A program made the translations under genes and the position numbers. Positions 1 through 10,700 of a stretch of 64,000 nt of DNA are shown piece by piece. Under the pieces are notes generated by a model that did no database searches, was not told the DNA's origin, and saw only the letters and a program-made list of their open reading frames with translations. Source of the stretch: Labyrinthula sp. Ha (Eukaryota; Sar; Bigyra; Labyrinthulida; Labyrinthulaceae); assembly GCA_015227615.1 (NCBI GenBank), contig JAALGZ010000026.1, positions 186,001-250,000 on the forward strand. Direction: 5' to 3'. The first letter of the stretch is position 1. Every line of letters begins with the position of its first letter.

Positions 1-992
1 TATAGGTCATCAGGGCATTTTCAAACGTGTCTGAATCCAAGTGACCATCTAACTGAGATTGACCTACCCCCGCAGATTCATTAAAAACAGCCTCTCCCCC
101 AATCATAGCTCCTTGGATAGGGATGAACATTTCTGGTTTTCCAGACAAATTCTCAAACTCTGTAACCCCTTCCACTCCAGTGTACTTGGGTTCATTTTCA
201 GGATGAATTATTAGTTCTCCCTTATCAGTATACGAAAATACTTTATCTTCAATCACAGTAAAATTTGAAAGCAGATCTCCGTTGGGGCCAATAAGTAGTG
301 TCCAAGTTATTCCAAACCCTAGAACATGCATCATCTCATGTAGAATTACAAATTCTAATATTTCTAACTTATCCATAAGTGCTGTATCAGCTGTATCGAA
401 TACCATCACACCTGCAAGTGGCAAACCATTTTTCTCATTAATCATACAAACGTTAGCCTATGTATTAAGAAGAATTTAAGGGTACGAAACCAAGCATCCC
501 CCGTTCTCCATCCATAGGTTGGAGAAGGGCTGCTACTACTAAGTCTTCAATATTTTCTCCTTCCTTGAACATAGTTGGATTATTCTGTCCTGCTACCCCA
601 CATACTTCATGGAATTTATAATCTAATCCCGCCTTTCTATAGTAATTGTTTTCTGTTGTTGCTATTGCTTCTGAGAGTCTTGATGCAGCTTTCATAAATG
701 CCATGCAATCCCTTTCTTTAGGTTTTACGTCAAATATGACTGAGATGTAATCAAAAGAGGCTGCCTTCACTCTTTCGCCTGCAGATGCGCGAGAACAGAC
801 ATCGCCTATTTTATCCTGTTGAGATGATAATAGAGATTCCCCACCAACTGCTACTGTAAAGACACCTGCTACAACAGCAACTACAAACAACGAGCCGAAA
901 ATAAATATTATGTTGCGCTGGAAGTTTTTTGACTTATTTTCCTGTGTGTGAGGAAATACGTGCTGGTCAATCACCGCTTCCTTGTTTTCCAT
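1..992 (-). CDS. Leishmanolysin-like zinc metalloprotease, type II membrane protein (5' part; runs off left edge)
   Basis: Probable membrane-anchored metallopeptidase of the leishmanolysin (M8)-like group, expected to act at the cell surface or in the secretory pathway. The ATG lies at 992. Residues about 28-50 form one hydrophobic segment after a short hydrophilic N-terminus, which suggests a signal anchor. A 28-nt intron (458-485, GTACCC to CATAG) joins GMLGF to ANVCMINEKNGLPLAGVM, restoring the block that precedes the active site in this family. The zinc motif HEMMHVLGFG is encoded at 311-340, and GHLDSDTFENALMT near the left edge matches the third-ligand block H..-F-x-x-x-LMT. About 321 codons are visible with no stop up to base 1, so the C-terminal part is outside the window. 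The family assignment rests on these motifs read by eye; the substrate is unknown. Confidence 0.8.
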
Positions 993-1633
993 TTGTTCTA
1001 TTTGTTAATGGAGGTTATCAATATTGAATAGCGTGTACTTCAAGTTATTTAAATATGTTGCAAGCACAGGAAAGATAATTTTTCTTCCTCAGACATGCTA
1101 TTATCCATACCGTTAATTTATTCTGATACATATACGTCGAATATTTTTAACCTCAAAACATAACAGAAAATCTATTTCTGTTAAACCCTTTTGTAAGATT
1201 TCAACGGTAATACAATATGCAGCTGGAGTACTCTGCTCTTCCATAAATCTCATATTAAGTATTTTAACATTCTGTTAATAGATTTAGAGTACTAACTCTT
1301 AATATACACAAAATGAAATAGAAAAGTTTAACTAGGTTTCGTGATAAGCAAGAGCTTCTAGTTATTTTGCTCTGCTTCAAAACATCTTCTTCTAAATTTA
1401 TAATTTGTTGAGGAGCTCAAAGATACAAACAAGAATATTGGTAAGTTAAACATCACATAAATAAAATGAATATAGCTAAGTTAACTACACCCTAGAGTAA
1501 GCTAAAGATATCAGCTCAGGAGAAGAGGATGGGTTTCAACACAAAAATCTCGCCTAAGGTTGTTCTTTTAGCCTTTCTTATTGGATTTAAAATGAAGAAA
1601 GTCAATTAGAATTTTGGAAGAAGTGGTTTTCCG
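993..1633. other. Intergenic, no gene seen
   Basis: AT-rich spacer between the start of the leftward metalloprotease gene and the rightward dehydrogenase relic. The genes diverge here, so the promoter of the metalloprotease should lie in it. I see no RNA gene, no repeat and no open frame worth reporting. Confidence 0.6.
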
Positions 1634-2560
1634 GTGCATCTTGCATATACGAATCCCGAAATTGAGAAGCTGTTTGAGTTGAATCTTCAGGAGAAAATCA
1701 TGATAGTAACAGTCGCCAACTCTGGTTTAGAAAATCCATATGTCAAATTATTGGCGATTAATGATGCTAAAGTTATATTGACCTGTAGAAATATGAAAAA
1801 ATGCAACGAAGCAAGAGAAATTATAGCTCAAGAAGATTTGGAACTTGGAGATCAAGATGAGAAAAGAAAAAAAGTTGAACTGAGGTTTTAAAAAGAAAAC
1901 TTGATTTCTATGGTGCTTGTCCTATGTTTCTTATCCTCTATCAATAGATTTGGGATTAAATTCCAGTCTGATTTCAAAAGCTTGCACTCTGTTATTTTAA
2001 ATGCTGGTTTAGTTCTTGATGAATACTCAATGACCACAGATGGAATTGAAACAATTTTTGGAGCTAACCATGTGGGGCACTTTTATCTAATGTAATGACA
2101 ACTGCCGCTACTAGAAGCTTCTCAACCATCTAAAACAACATCCGTAACTTCATCGATACTTCACATAACATACGAGCCACCAGTTCTTTTTCCTGAAAAG
2201 ATAGTAATAAAACAAGGTGCTGATGTCTTATTACAGGATATAAACAACGAAAAGTTTTCTTCTTCATTTCATACCTATGGTCATTCAAAGCTAGCAAATA
2301 TCTTGTTTACTTATAAACTTGCTAGAGATTTGAATACAGACCACAAGAAAATTAATGTGAATTGTGTAAATCCTGGATTAGTTATAACCAATCTTGGAAA
2401 AATCTTCGTTTGAAAAGAATCAACTGAAAGATTTTAGAATAAGTTTCATGATTTTTTTTTCTATGAGTTAGGTACGGCTGCAAAAATCCAAATTCATTTA
2501 GATGCGGGAATAGAAATTGTTTTTATAAATTATGTTAAAGTTGACTTATTTACTTTATAT
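1634..2560 (+). pseudogene. Decayed short-chain dehydrogenase/reductase (retinol dehydrogenase-like)
   Basis: Relic of an NAD(P)-dependent SDR. In order, the frames show: a degraded cofactor-binding stretch (TVANSGLEN where TGxxxGIG is expected), then AKVILTCRNMKKCNEAR (the acidic/basic second strand), then LHSVILNAGLVLDEYSMTTDG with the NAG motif, then GANHVGHFYL, and YGHSKLANILFTYKLA with the catalytic YxxxK. INVNCVNPGLVITNL follows. The parts lie in different frames: stops fall after codon 85 (about 1889) and near 2093, frame changes occur around 1890-1930 and 2095-2100, and another stop falls near 2411. The glycine-rich loop is also damaged. Tiny introns do not explain the breaks, because no 27-34-nt GTA..TAG segment restores the frame. 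I read it as a dead host gene; a functional paralogue probably exists elsewhere. Confidence 0.75.
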
Positions 2561-4414
2561 GTACTTCAAGTACTACTTTTGAATATAGCTTAGTTCTTAG
2601 AGCTTTTTTGTAGCAGCATTAATGCGCAAACATAAGAGAAAACAAAACATGCTTCAATGAAAATTTTTTAGAGTGAGGTATCTGGCAAGTATTTCCTTAC
2701 ACTAAAACAGTATGAACTAAGTGAAATAAGTTATTATGTATAGGGACAAAAGAAAGCCTATGGATATTATCAGAAGATTTTTTTCATGAACTTGGTTATG
2801 CCTCAAGTATATTGCCTTTTAATTGTTCGAGTGTGGAAATAGAACTGCTTTAAAAGTTTATTATTAGAGTTGACATAATTCTTTACGGTTTCAAATTCTA
2901 CTGAAGTCTTCCCCATGCCTTTCATAAAGCATTTCTAAGATGCTGTGTTCTCCTAATTAGTATAAGTCTATTTTATTATATATTAAGAGAGACGAGAAAA
3001 AACTGATTATTCGAGACTGCAAATTGTTAACCTAAGGAATCTTATCTTCAAGTAAACAAGGAAATCTCCATAGCTTGAATTTGGATTCAAGTTCAGCTAT
3101 TTTCTTCTTGACTTGAACATCCTAGTCCTACTTTTATGCCCCTCTAGAATAATTGTTCTTTGGCAATCTCTCTAATGCTGCACTGCTTGGAATATCTTGC
3201 TTAATAGTTTCACTCATTCATAAATCTAAAATTTCTTATGTTGTGAATAATGAATGCTACTCAAAACTATTACAGACAGCTAAGTATAGAAAGTAGTTAG
3301 GGTAAATAGCGATGGAATACTTGTTTACTCGTAGTCAGTTCCTTGGTGGAAATTAGTTCTTCTTTGTTGGTAGTGACTTTATCTCTAGGGGAAAATAGTA
3401 TGAAAATTAAATTGCCCATAAATTGTGTTTTCGAGATCTACTTATTCAGTGAGGTCAAATGGTAAAAAATAGAAGCTCTATGTGTTCTCAAGCATAGCAA
3501 ATGCCTTCGTAATAGACTCGTGCTTAAAACACTTAGCTACATGTTCTGGTATCCTTATATCTATAATATAGCATTGTCATATCGTGAAATATCTTAACAA
3601 AGTTAAGTTTTTCACTAATGCCGAATACACGGATTACAAGTTTGAAAGATTCTTAAGGACAACGATATATGTTATAATATTGTACCCTTCCTTTTTTCCA
3701 CTGAAGTCTTATTATGGGCTCTGTGTTGTGCATTAACAATCTATTCTTAATATTTAGTTTTTTTTTCACTGATTTTCTTCATGTATAAAATTTTGTCGTT
3801 GACAATTAAACCAATTCAAAGTATTCTTCTGCTTCTTGCACTTTTACCTAATCCATGTGACTCCGAAAATTACTGTGAAAATTTTATTCATGGTAAAAAA
3901 TCCAAGAAAACTTTAATCCTGTCTTTTAAAATGTAAACATTGATATTTTGACATAGAATCGTGTATTAACAAGTACACATAATTTCATTTTCATTCTTCT
4001 TCTACTTAGTTTTCTAAAGTTCAAACTGCGAAAGTTTATTTCTGCGCAATATCAAATTACTAAACCATTCCATGACCCAAGCATATCAGCCTGATGTCTC
4101 TTTGGGTAAAGGGCATCTTTAAGTATGGATCAACTCATGTGGAATAAATTTGAAACACCTGGTGTTTATTTCTCACACAGATCATTGTTCAAAAAAAATA
4201 TTTACTGCATGTAACAAAGTATAAAAAGTACTGCTTAGAAGAAATATAGCCTGCATCTTTCCTAAGAAAAACAGAAAAAGAAAATAAAAGTTTAAGCTTG
4301 ACAAACAACTACATGCCACTTTTCTAATTTTACATTCACACAAACTTATTCAAGTTGAAGTTTATTCTTTTTGTTCGTTAGAGAAACAATAGAAACAAGA
4401 CAACGCAACAAGGA
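2561..4414. other. Intergenic, no gene seen
   Basis: About 1.85 kb of AT-rich sequence with frequent stops in all frames. The end of the SDR relic may fade into its first 100 bases. The last 150 bases should hold the promoter of the 7TM-RGS gene. No RNA gene or repeat recognised. Confidence 0.55.
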
Positions 4415-5749
4415 ATGCGCAAACTGTGGTCTGAAGTCGGAACTTACTGTATCTCTCCATTTGTCCATAGACTTTCACCAGAGTTAAGACTCTACCAAAC
4501 AATATTTTGCATTTTCTATACAGTAGTTATTCTCCTTACTCTATGTCTTGATCGAGAACTTCGCTGGCATCGTTCCATTAGGCACAAAGACATGGACATA
4601 ATTCTTCTACATGGTATAATAGCCCTTTGTTATTCTGGGTTTAATCTAATCTTCATCCTCGATGAACCTTCTATAGTGACCTCCTGTTCTGCTACTGCTT
4701 TTTTTTCTTTCATCTCAATGGGCACTCCAGTTCCTGCTTTTGCAACTTTCTTTAGATCATTTGCTCAATCAAAATATAATTCACTATTATTGAAATACTT
4801 TGATGAAGTTTATCCTTTAAATAAATACCCAAGAACAGATGAAGATTCATTAAGCCATGGTAATACTTGTCCACGTGTTTCTAAACAACTTCATTTATGG
4901 AAATATCTAGCTTCAAAAAAATGCTTTAGAAAAGTCATATATAGCATTTGGATTTCTTACATGATGTTCTCCATTATATTCTCAGCTATTGTTTGTCATG
5001 GATGGATTACAGGTTTGAAATGTAATCTACTGAATGTGGGGTTTAAAGTAATCTACGGAGTTTGGACTTTTCATTCTTTGTTTATGTTTCCAATTACGCT
5101 GTTATTCAAAATATATTCTACGGATTGTATTGTAAACACAGATATATTGTGGTATTGGGGGAAGTTCTTATTATTTTTTGGTATTCCGATCTCAATTGCT
5201 TCTGTATTATTATTTGTGGATCAATATCGATGGAAAATTTATGATAAAGAATCATTAGGTATAGGATTTAATGCGATGTTTGATGTATGCCTTTTACTTC
5301 GCTTGTTTCCAAGTTTTTTCTTTTACCTGAGACAAAGTTTTGATAGATCCACGAATCAAAATGTCAATGTAGATGATGGAGTAACTTTAGAATTGATATT
5401 GAAGGATATGGTGTTAAGAAGAGTTTTTCAAAGGTTCTTAGTTGAAACTTTTTGTTTCGAGAATCTTGCATTTTTAAAACAAGTTGAACTATTTCAAAAA
5501 GCTTCATTAAAAAGGAGAGAAAAACAAGCACGTTTTATTGTGAAACATTTTATTGATAATGGAGCTGCAGCAGAAATTAATTTACCCCATCATATACGAG
5601 AGGATATTAAACATGCATTGTCGTTAAACTACATTTCTGCCTATCTTTTTTATGCAGCAAGAGATGAAATAACACAATTATTAAAATTAGACTCCTTGCC
5701 AAAATTCAAAGCTCATAGATTATACACAGAACAAATCATACAATCTTGA
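4415..5749 (+). CDS. Seven-transmembrane protein with C-terminal RGS domain
   Basis: A 444-residue intronless protein. Seven hydrophobic segments can be counted at roughly residues 24-44, 60-82, 87-112, 172-196, 204-232, 243-262 and 276-300, the layout of a GPCR-like core. Residues about 320-440 match an RGS box: LILKDMVLRRVFQRFLVET, then FCFENLAFLKQVELF, ARFIVKHFIDNGAAAEINL and finally DEITQLLKLDSLPKFKAH. RGS domains speed GTP hydrolysis on G-alpha subunits. The 7TM-RGS fusion is known in plants (AtRGS1), some fungi and several protists, where it is proposed to keep self-activating G-alpha off. The protein should sit in the plasma membrane with the RGS domain in the cytosol. The start ATG is the first in frame after upstream stops. 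The next gene converges on it 363 bp downstream. Confidence 0.85.
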   Translation: MRKLWSEVGTYCISPFVHRLSPELRLYQTIFCIFYTVVILLTLCLDRELRWHRSIRHKDMDIILLHGIIALCYSGFNLIFILDEPSIVTSCSATAFFSFISMGTPVPAFATFFRSFAQSKYNSLLLKYFDEVYPLNKYPRTDEDSLSHGNTCPRVSKQLHLWKYLASKKCFRKVIYSIWISYMMFSIIFSAIVCHGWITGLKCNLLNVGFKVIYGVWTFHSLFMFPITLLFKIYSTDCIVNTDILWYWGKFLLFFGIPISIASVLLFVDQYRWKIYDKESLGIGFNAMFDVCLLLRLFPSFFFYLRQSFDRSTNQNVNVDDGVTLELILKDMVLRRVFQRFLVETFCFENLAFLKQVELFQKASLKRREKQARFIVKHFIDNGAAAEINLPHHIREDIKHALSLNYISAYLFYAARDEITQLLKLDSLPKFKAHRLYTEQIIQS

Positions 5750-6112
5750 TTTAATATAAATCTGTTAGGGAATAACTGATTCAGCATATTTTTCGAAAAC
5801 TTTAAGCTACGAATTAATTATAGATATTAAGCATTTATGCAATTAAGTGTACAACGGCCCTATAGTATCATAACATGCACTCGTGTAAAACAGCAAAAAA
5901 ATACTTGCAAATTAGAACATTTCATACCTATGCTTTTTTTTCCTATCCCCACTCCTATAATTTAATTATATATCTTCATTGGCACAAGACAGCAAGCTAC
6001 CCTAGCTCCATCGAAACATTCAAATCTAGATTAATATAAGTTTATAAATATATATATGGTTCAAGAAAACAAACACAGTTTTCTTGAACACAACATGACT
6101 TTTCAAGAAACT
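5750..6112. other. Spacer between convergent genes
   Basis: About 360 bp between the stops of the 7TM-RGS gene and the leftward gene at 6113. It should hold both 3' ends. It contains an imperfect inverted pair around TCAAGAAA and TTTCTTGA near 6060-6110. No gene seen. Confidence 0.5.
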
Positions 6113-7365
6113 TTAAATATACGGCATTTCAGGAACATTCAGCTCTGGAAATTGAGCAGTGCAGTCTTGAATTTCACACTGGAAATCTCCACCTCTAAGC
6201 ATAATACATTTTGCCAATACTATTTTTCGTTTTTGCGCCTTTTGATCTACAAATACTTTTCTACACCATCCTTCTTGATTATTTGCAATTCTCTCCAACA
6301 AATATCTTAGAGATAAAGCGCGCTGTACAGGATCAAGAAAAAGCAATCCCTCAAACTGTCCAACGAGATTCATAGAAAGAATATCATTCGCTTTCTCATC
6401 ACTACTGCTTATAATACCAGCTGCATTCACAACGTAACACCCAATCTGCTTATTATCTTCAAAACCTACAAAGTTTCCATTCAATTCTGCAACTGGAGAC
6501 AAAAACCATTGTTGAGTATACGGCATAACTTCAAAACTACTGTTATCCAGCTTATAAGCAATTTCGTGGTCAATCAGCGGTCTTTGAAACTGAAAACAGG
6601 TATTTGCCAATTCCCTAATTTGTGTTACAGAATAAAAGGTGCTCAAAAACTTGCATAACACGGTCGAATGAGGAAGAGGAAAGTTTTGTCCAAAACTATT
6701 TTGTTGAGCTTTTATTTGATCATATTGGATAGACTTAAAAACAATTAAGTGCGTGAAGTTATTCACAAAGTTTTCTGAATCAGACACGTATGGTTCAGTT
6801 TGGATCTGTCCTTGTGGATCAACTCCTGTAGGTAAAAATGTTGGAAAAGTAGGCATCATTGGCACTGCTTGAAATCCACCCAACATGTCTGGAAGTAAGT
6901 CTATTCCTTGAGCGTTTGTAGCAGAGTTCTAAAATTAATCTATATATATAGCAATACCTTTGGAGTTCTTGCTTTCTTACTTTTTTCTTCATGAAATCCT
7001 AGAGAACTTCTTTTCAACCCTCTTTCACCAATTCTCTCTGATCCATCAGTACCGCCTGAGAAATAATGGAAGAGATAAAATGTACCCTTGAAGCACGGCC
7101 ACGGTGCTGAGACTCTCAAACGTTCTAAGATCTTTGCTTCAACTTTGGCTGGAAAAGGTTTCCTGTCATCTTTCCCTGCAACATGCGCAACTAGAGCTTT
7201 TCTAAAGCTTTCAGCAGGATTTTTGGGTAATCTCTTTCTTGTCTCTATCCATTCGTCAAAACAAGGCTTGTCAAATATGCCACTCACATCTATCCCATCC
7301 TCACCAGCAGCCTAAAGAGTTATTCAGTTATATCGGCTTACATCTGAAAACTTGACATGATGCAT
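6113..7365 (-). CDS. Unknown protein, three exons with 29- and 30-nt introns
   Basis: Product not recognised. Exon 1 starts at ATG 7365 (MHHVKFSD). Intron 1 is 7312-7341 (30 nt, GTAAGC to TTTAG) and intron 2 is 6929-6957 (29 nt, GTATTG to TTTAG). Both preserve the frame, giving 397 residues. Residues about 15-75 are charged, with a likely helical stretch around FDEWIETRKRLPKNPAESFRKAL and SAPWPCFKGTFYLFHYFSGG. Residues 90-125 are basic (LKRSSLGFHEEKSKKAR), like a nuclear localisation signal. The C-terminal 250 residues are a mixed globular region without a motif I can name. It could be a nuclear or chromatin protein, but that is only a guess from the basic tract. The next gene on the left converges on it. 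Confidence 0.75.
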
Positions 7366-7378
7366 AAACACGTCATAG

Positions 7379-7705
7379 CTAACAAGTCTTGTCGGGTTTT
7401 GTCTTTGCTTCTTTACTTCCGGTAACTCGGTAACTTGTGATACTTCTGTCATACTTCGGGGTTTTCAAGCTTCTTAACGCTTCTTTATCTTTTCCCTGGG
7501 TGTAAAAGAGACGGAGTAAGTAATGCTGGAATTTCTTTTTTATTGCTGGTTTAAGTTTGCTCTTACCGGAAATTTTGAGTAAATAATTTTGTGCTGGCTC
7601 GAAGTCGTTTAACTTCTCAAAATATTCATTAATCCGACGTCTAGGACAACGGGAAATACATATATATAGTGGTTTCAATTGATACAATACAGTAATTCCG
7701 GTCAA
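7379..7705 (-). CDS. Doubtful small Lys-rich open frame
   Basis: An open frame of about 108 codons just upstream of the previous gene. It is Lys/Arg-rich, with a stretch that could be helical (NDFEPAQNYLLKISGKSK, then HYLLRLFYTQGKDKEALRSL). The frame begins at a TTG and has no good ATG, so it could be an internal or last exon of a small gene, or chance. The GC content is higher than in the flanks. I recognise no family. Confidence 0.2.
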   Translation of the reverse strand: MTGITVLYQLKPLYICISRCPRRRINEYFEKLNDFEPAQNYLLKISGKSKLKPAIKKKFQHYLLRLFYTQGKDKEALRSLKTPKYDRSITSYRVTGSKEAKTKPDKTC

Positions 7706-10700
7706 CTCATACTAGGCCAAAGCCAAAAATTCAGTTGCACAAGAAAGCCCAGAAAAGAGTCATCATTGCTGGGTAACTCGGTCAAGAAAGTATGGTAACT
7801 TCTTCTTTGACCGGTTGTAGCCAGTTCATCAACATTATTATTTTACTGTATCAGAAAAATCTTTGTTAGCACTGGCCCCGGGTCAAGTACGTGCTTGTAT
7901 CAGGGAAAACAAAAACCGGAAGACCCTCGCAAACGAAAATAGTTAAAAAATAATACTCTCAAAATAATATTAAACTACCGTTAATTGTTTGTCAAAGAAA
8001 AGAACTCTTCTAAATCTCATAAACTTCAACTTAGAAATAAAATACCTGTCTACAAGCTAGAAATTTGTTGCGACGTATAATTAAAACATAAAGACATTTC
8101 TTTTGCTGTTCATGAAAGGTGAAGAGCCAAGTAAATAACTAAAAGGCAACAAATAGCTAGAACACTTCTCCTTTCCTTCAGTTAACACGGTTCGCTTTCA
8201 TGTAAAAACCCAACATCTGGAACAGAGTAATTTTCAATTTAGAAAAGTAGCAAAGTAAAGAGAAGTTTCTCGCCTAAAGCTATTTTTCGTTCATCTTTGC
8301 TACAAAACATGAACCAAATATCAAGAGTCAACTAAGAAATCATTGGTTTCCAAAGAAAATTAGAACTTAATTAAGGTGAATCTACAAATTAAGTATTAAT
8401 TATACCACCATGTTGTATTTAAGAGGTTAGTTTTCTTGTTTACTTACGTACACACCTGATATTAAACAGTGTTAGATTAATTAATTATGTTCTTGTCATA
8501 GATACTGTACTATATTTCACTGTTGATACCGAAAGATCTTATTTTATTTTACGTTATAGGCCAAGCAGGGTGTGAAGATTCGCTTTTTCATCCGCTATTC
8601 GGTAATAATTTCAATTCGTCCAACGCTGTAATGAAAACGGCAAGCTAGACTAGATCTATTAGAGCTGAATGAATTGGCTCTTTTCATGGCTTAAAAAAAC
8701 AATATATTTATCGGTAGCACATTATCAGTTTATAATAAAGTTTAGAGAAAACTATACCATGGAATTTTTCACATATTGGGAAATTTTTAGTATTGACTTT
8801 TCAAATGTCTTTAAACACTTCTTAGGGTTTTTCAATATCTGAAACAACGTGGTTGCCTAAAAATAAGAGGTTATGATGCCTGTAGAAAACTTAAAGATGC
8901 ATTGTGCTTTAGGTTGCCTAGTTGTTATGAAGTACTTAAGAAGATCTTGATGCTCTACTACATCTTCCTCTAGGATGACTGGAAAAATGAAAAGGTGCAA
9001 TATGAAGACAAATCTCGAAATGAGAAATGCTACACGTCGATAAGGAGAAAGAATCCATGTTCTTGCATAGTACTTTTGTTTTCCTTATCAAGACTTAAAA
9101 AGGTGTATTCTGGGAAACTCCACTACCCTTGTATTTCATCCTGGAGAAATGCAAGATATAACATTTCAACTCCTTTATTTTCATTCCCTAAATTTCTTTT
9201 CCATTTGAGGAATCTTCAAGTTAAACATGGTTTTAGTCCTCAGGGACGTCTCAAGATGCGTTTCATTATTGCAGCCCAACGGAGAATAACAGGGCAACCA
9301 ACTATATAGTTTGCAAGTATAGCTGCTAACTCTTGACTTTCAATTTGAAGGTATAAAACGACCCTCACAGATTCTTTATCTTTTTTATTTACGTATCATT
9401 AATCCTTTCGAACAATTCTTAAGTTTTTGATATATATGTCCTGGTACGCATAATCATTGAATAATCCATAGCAGATGACCCTTGTGTAGTAGCATATTCC
9501 ATGGAAATTTAGAAATATCTGTTAGACAGTGTTTCTCTTATGAAGCTTTTAATACCGAGGTATGAAAGATAAATTGCTTCGGGCACTGTTTGCATGTGAT
9601 GCGAATTTTTGACACTGACTCTTGTTGTGCCATTACTTGTATAAGCGTCTATGCTAAATTTTGGAGGGCTGGTAGAGAAACCCATATGCGTAAGATCTTA
9701 TTACAGAGAAGTGTATTTGATAAATTGCTCCAGAAAAGCAAATACATCAGAGCACCACTATTGAAAGTGTAACATCTTATCTTGACAAGTTGCTAAATCA
9801 TCCAAAGATAGCAGCTCCATAGTTTCTTTGCTTGAGTAGCATAGCGATCGTCGTTACTTCTCTTAGCATGATTGGAATCTTAAGATGGTAGCGCTCTAAG
9901 ACAAAACTTTCACATGCAAAGTAATGTGTTGAAGGTAGTTGAATTTTTTTCACGGTGAGAAAGCTACAGGAATCAGTTGTCATGAAAGATGTTACTATAA
10001 ATTCTCTCTGTCAACAAGTCCTTAAACTAAAAGTTTACTACGGTTTATGCTCGGTTGCTCCAGCTCAGCATTCTGATATTGGATGATTTCAGAGCAAAAT
10101 GAAGTTTCTTTGTCCTTCACAAATCTATCCAGAGTCTCTTAAGGTTACTAACGCAAGAAGTGTAGCACAAAATTCGGGAAATTGAATACCAAAGAATGTT
10201 TGCTTCAAGTCTCTGAGGATAAAGTTGGTTAACGGAGTTCATATGTTTGTCTGCTGTCTAATATTGGAGAACCAATTACGTTGCAAGCAATCATAAGGAC
10301 ATAATATTTTGGAAAGTTTAATTTAGTTTCGAAAACCCAAAAATACCTTCTCAAAGCCCAAATCAGGAAAGAATGTTTTTCAGATACCCTGTCATAGCAG
10401 AGAGTAAGAAAAAGTACTTCACATACACCACATCTTAGTGTCTTTGCTATTAATGTCTCATAAGTCGTCAGTATGATTCCCTCAAGATGTTGTTTCCCAT
10501 GAATGCGCACTCTTAGAATACCAGAGGCTTGCACTCTATGTTTTGCCTTTCCTAGTTTCTCTAAGGCCAAACAAATCAGGCTAAGAACAGTTATATAAAC
10601 TATCTTTTATTAAAAATTACTTCCATTCTATCATTTGAAGTAATGAGATAGATTATATGTTTCAATGGCGCATGCCAGCCTACTAAGGCTCTATGAGCTG

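Noticed and set aside
8995-9309. 104-codon plus-strand frame
   Set aside because: Starts at GTG, has no motif, and there is no supporting tiny-intron exon chain.
10229-10570. 113-codon minus-strand frame
   Set aside because: Begins at TTG, shows no domain or composition bias of a real gene, and lies in an otherwise empty stretch.
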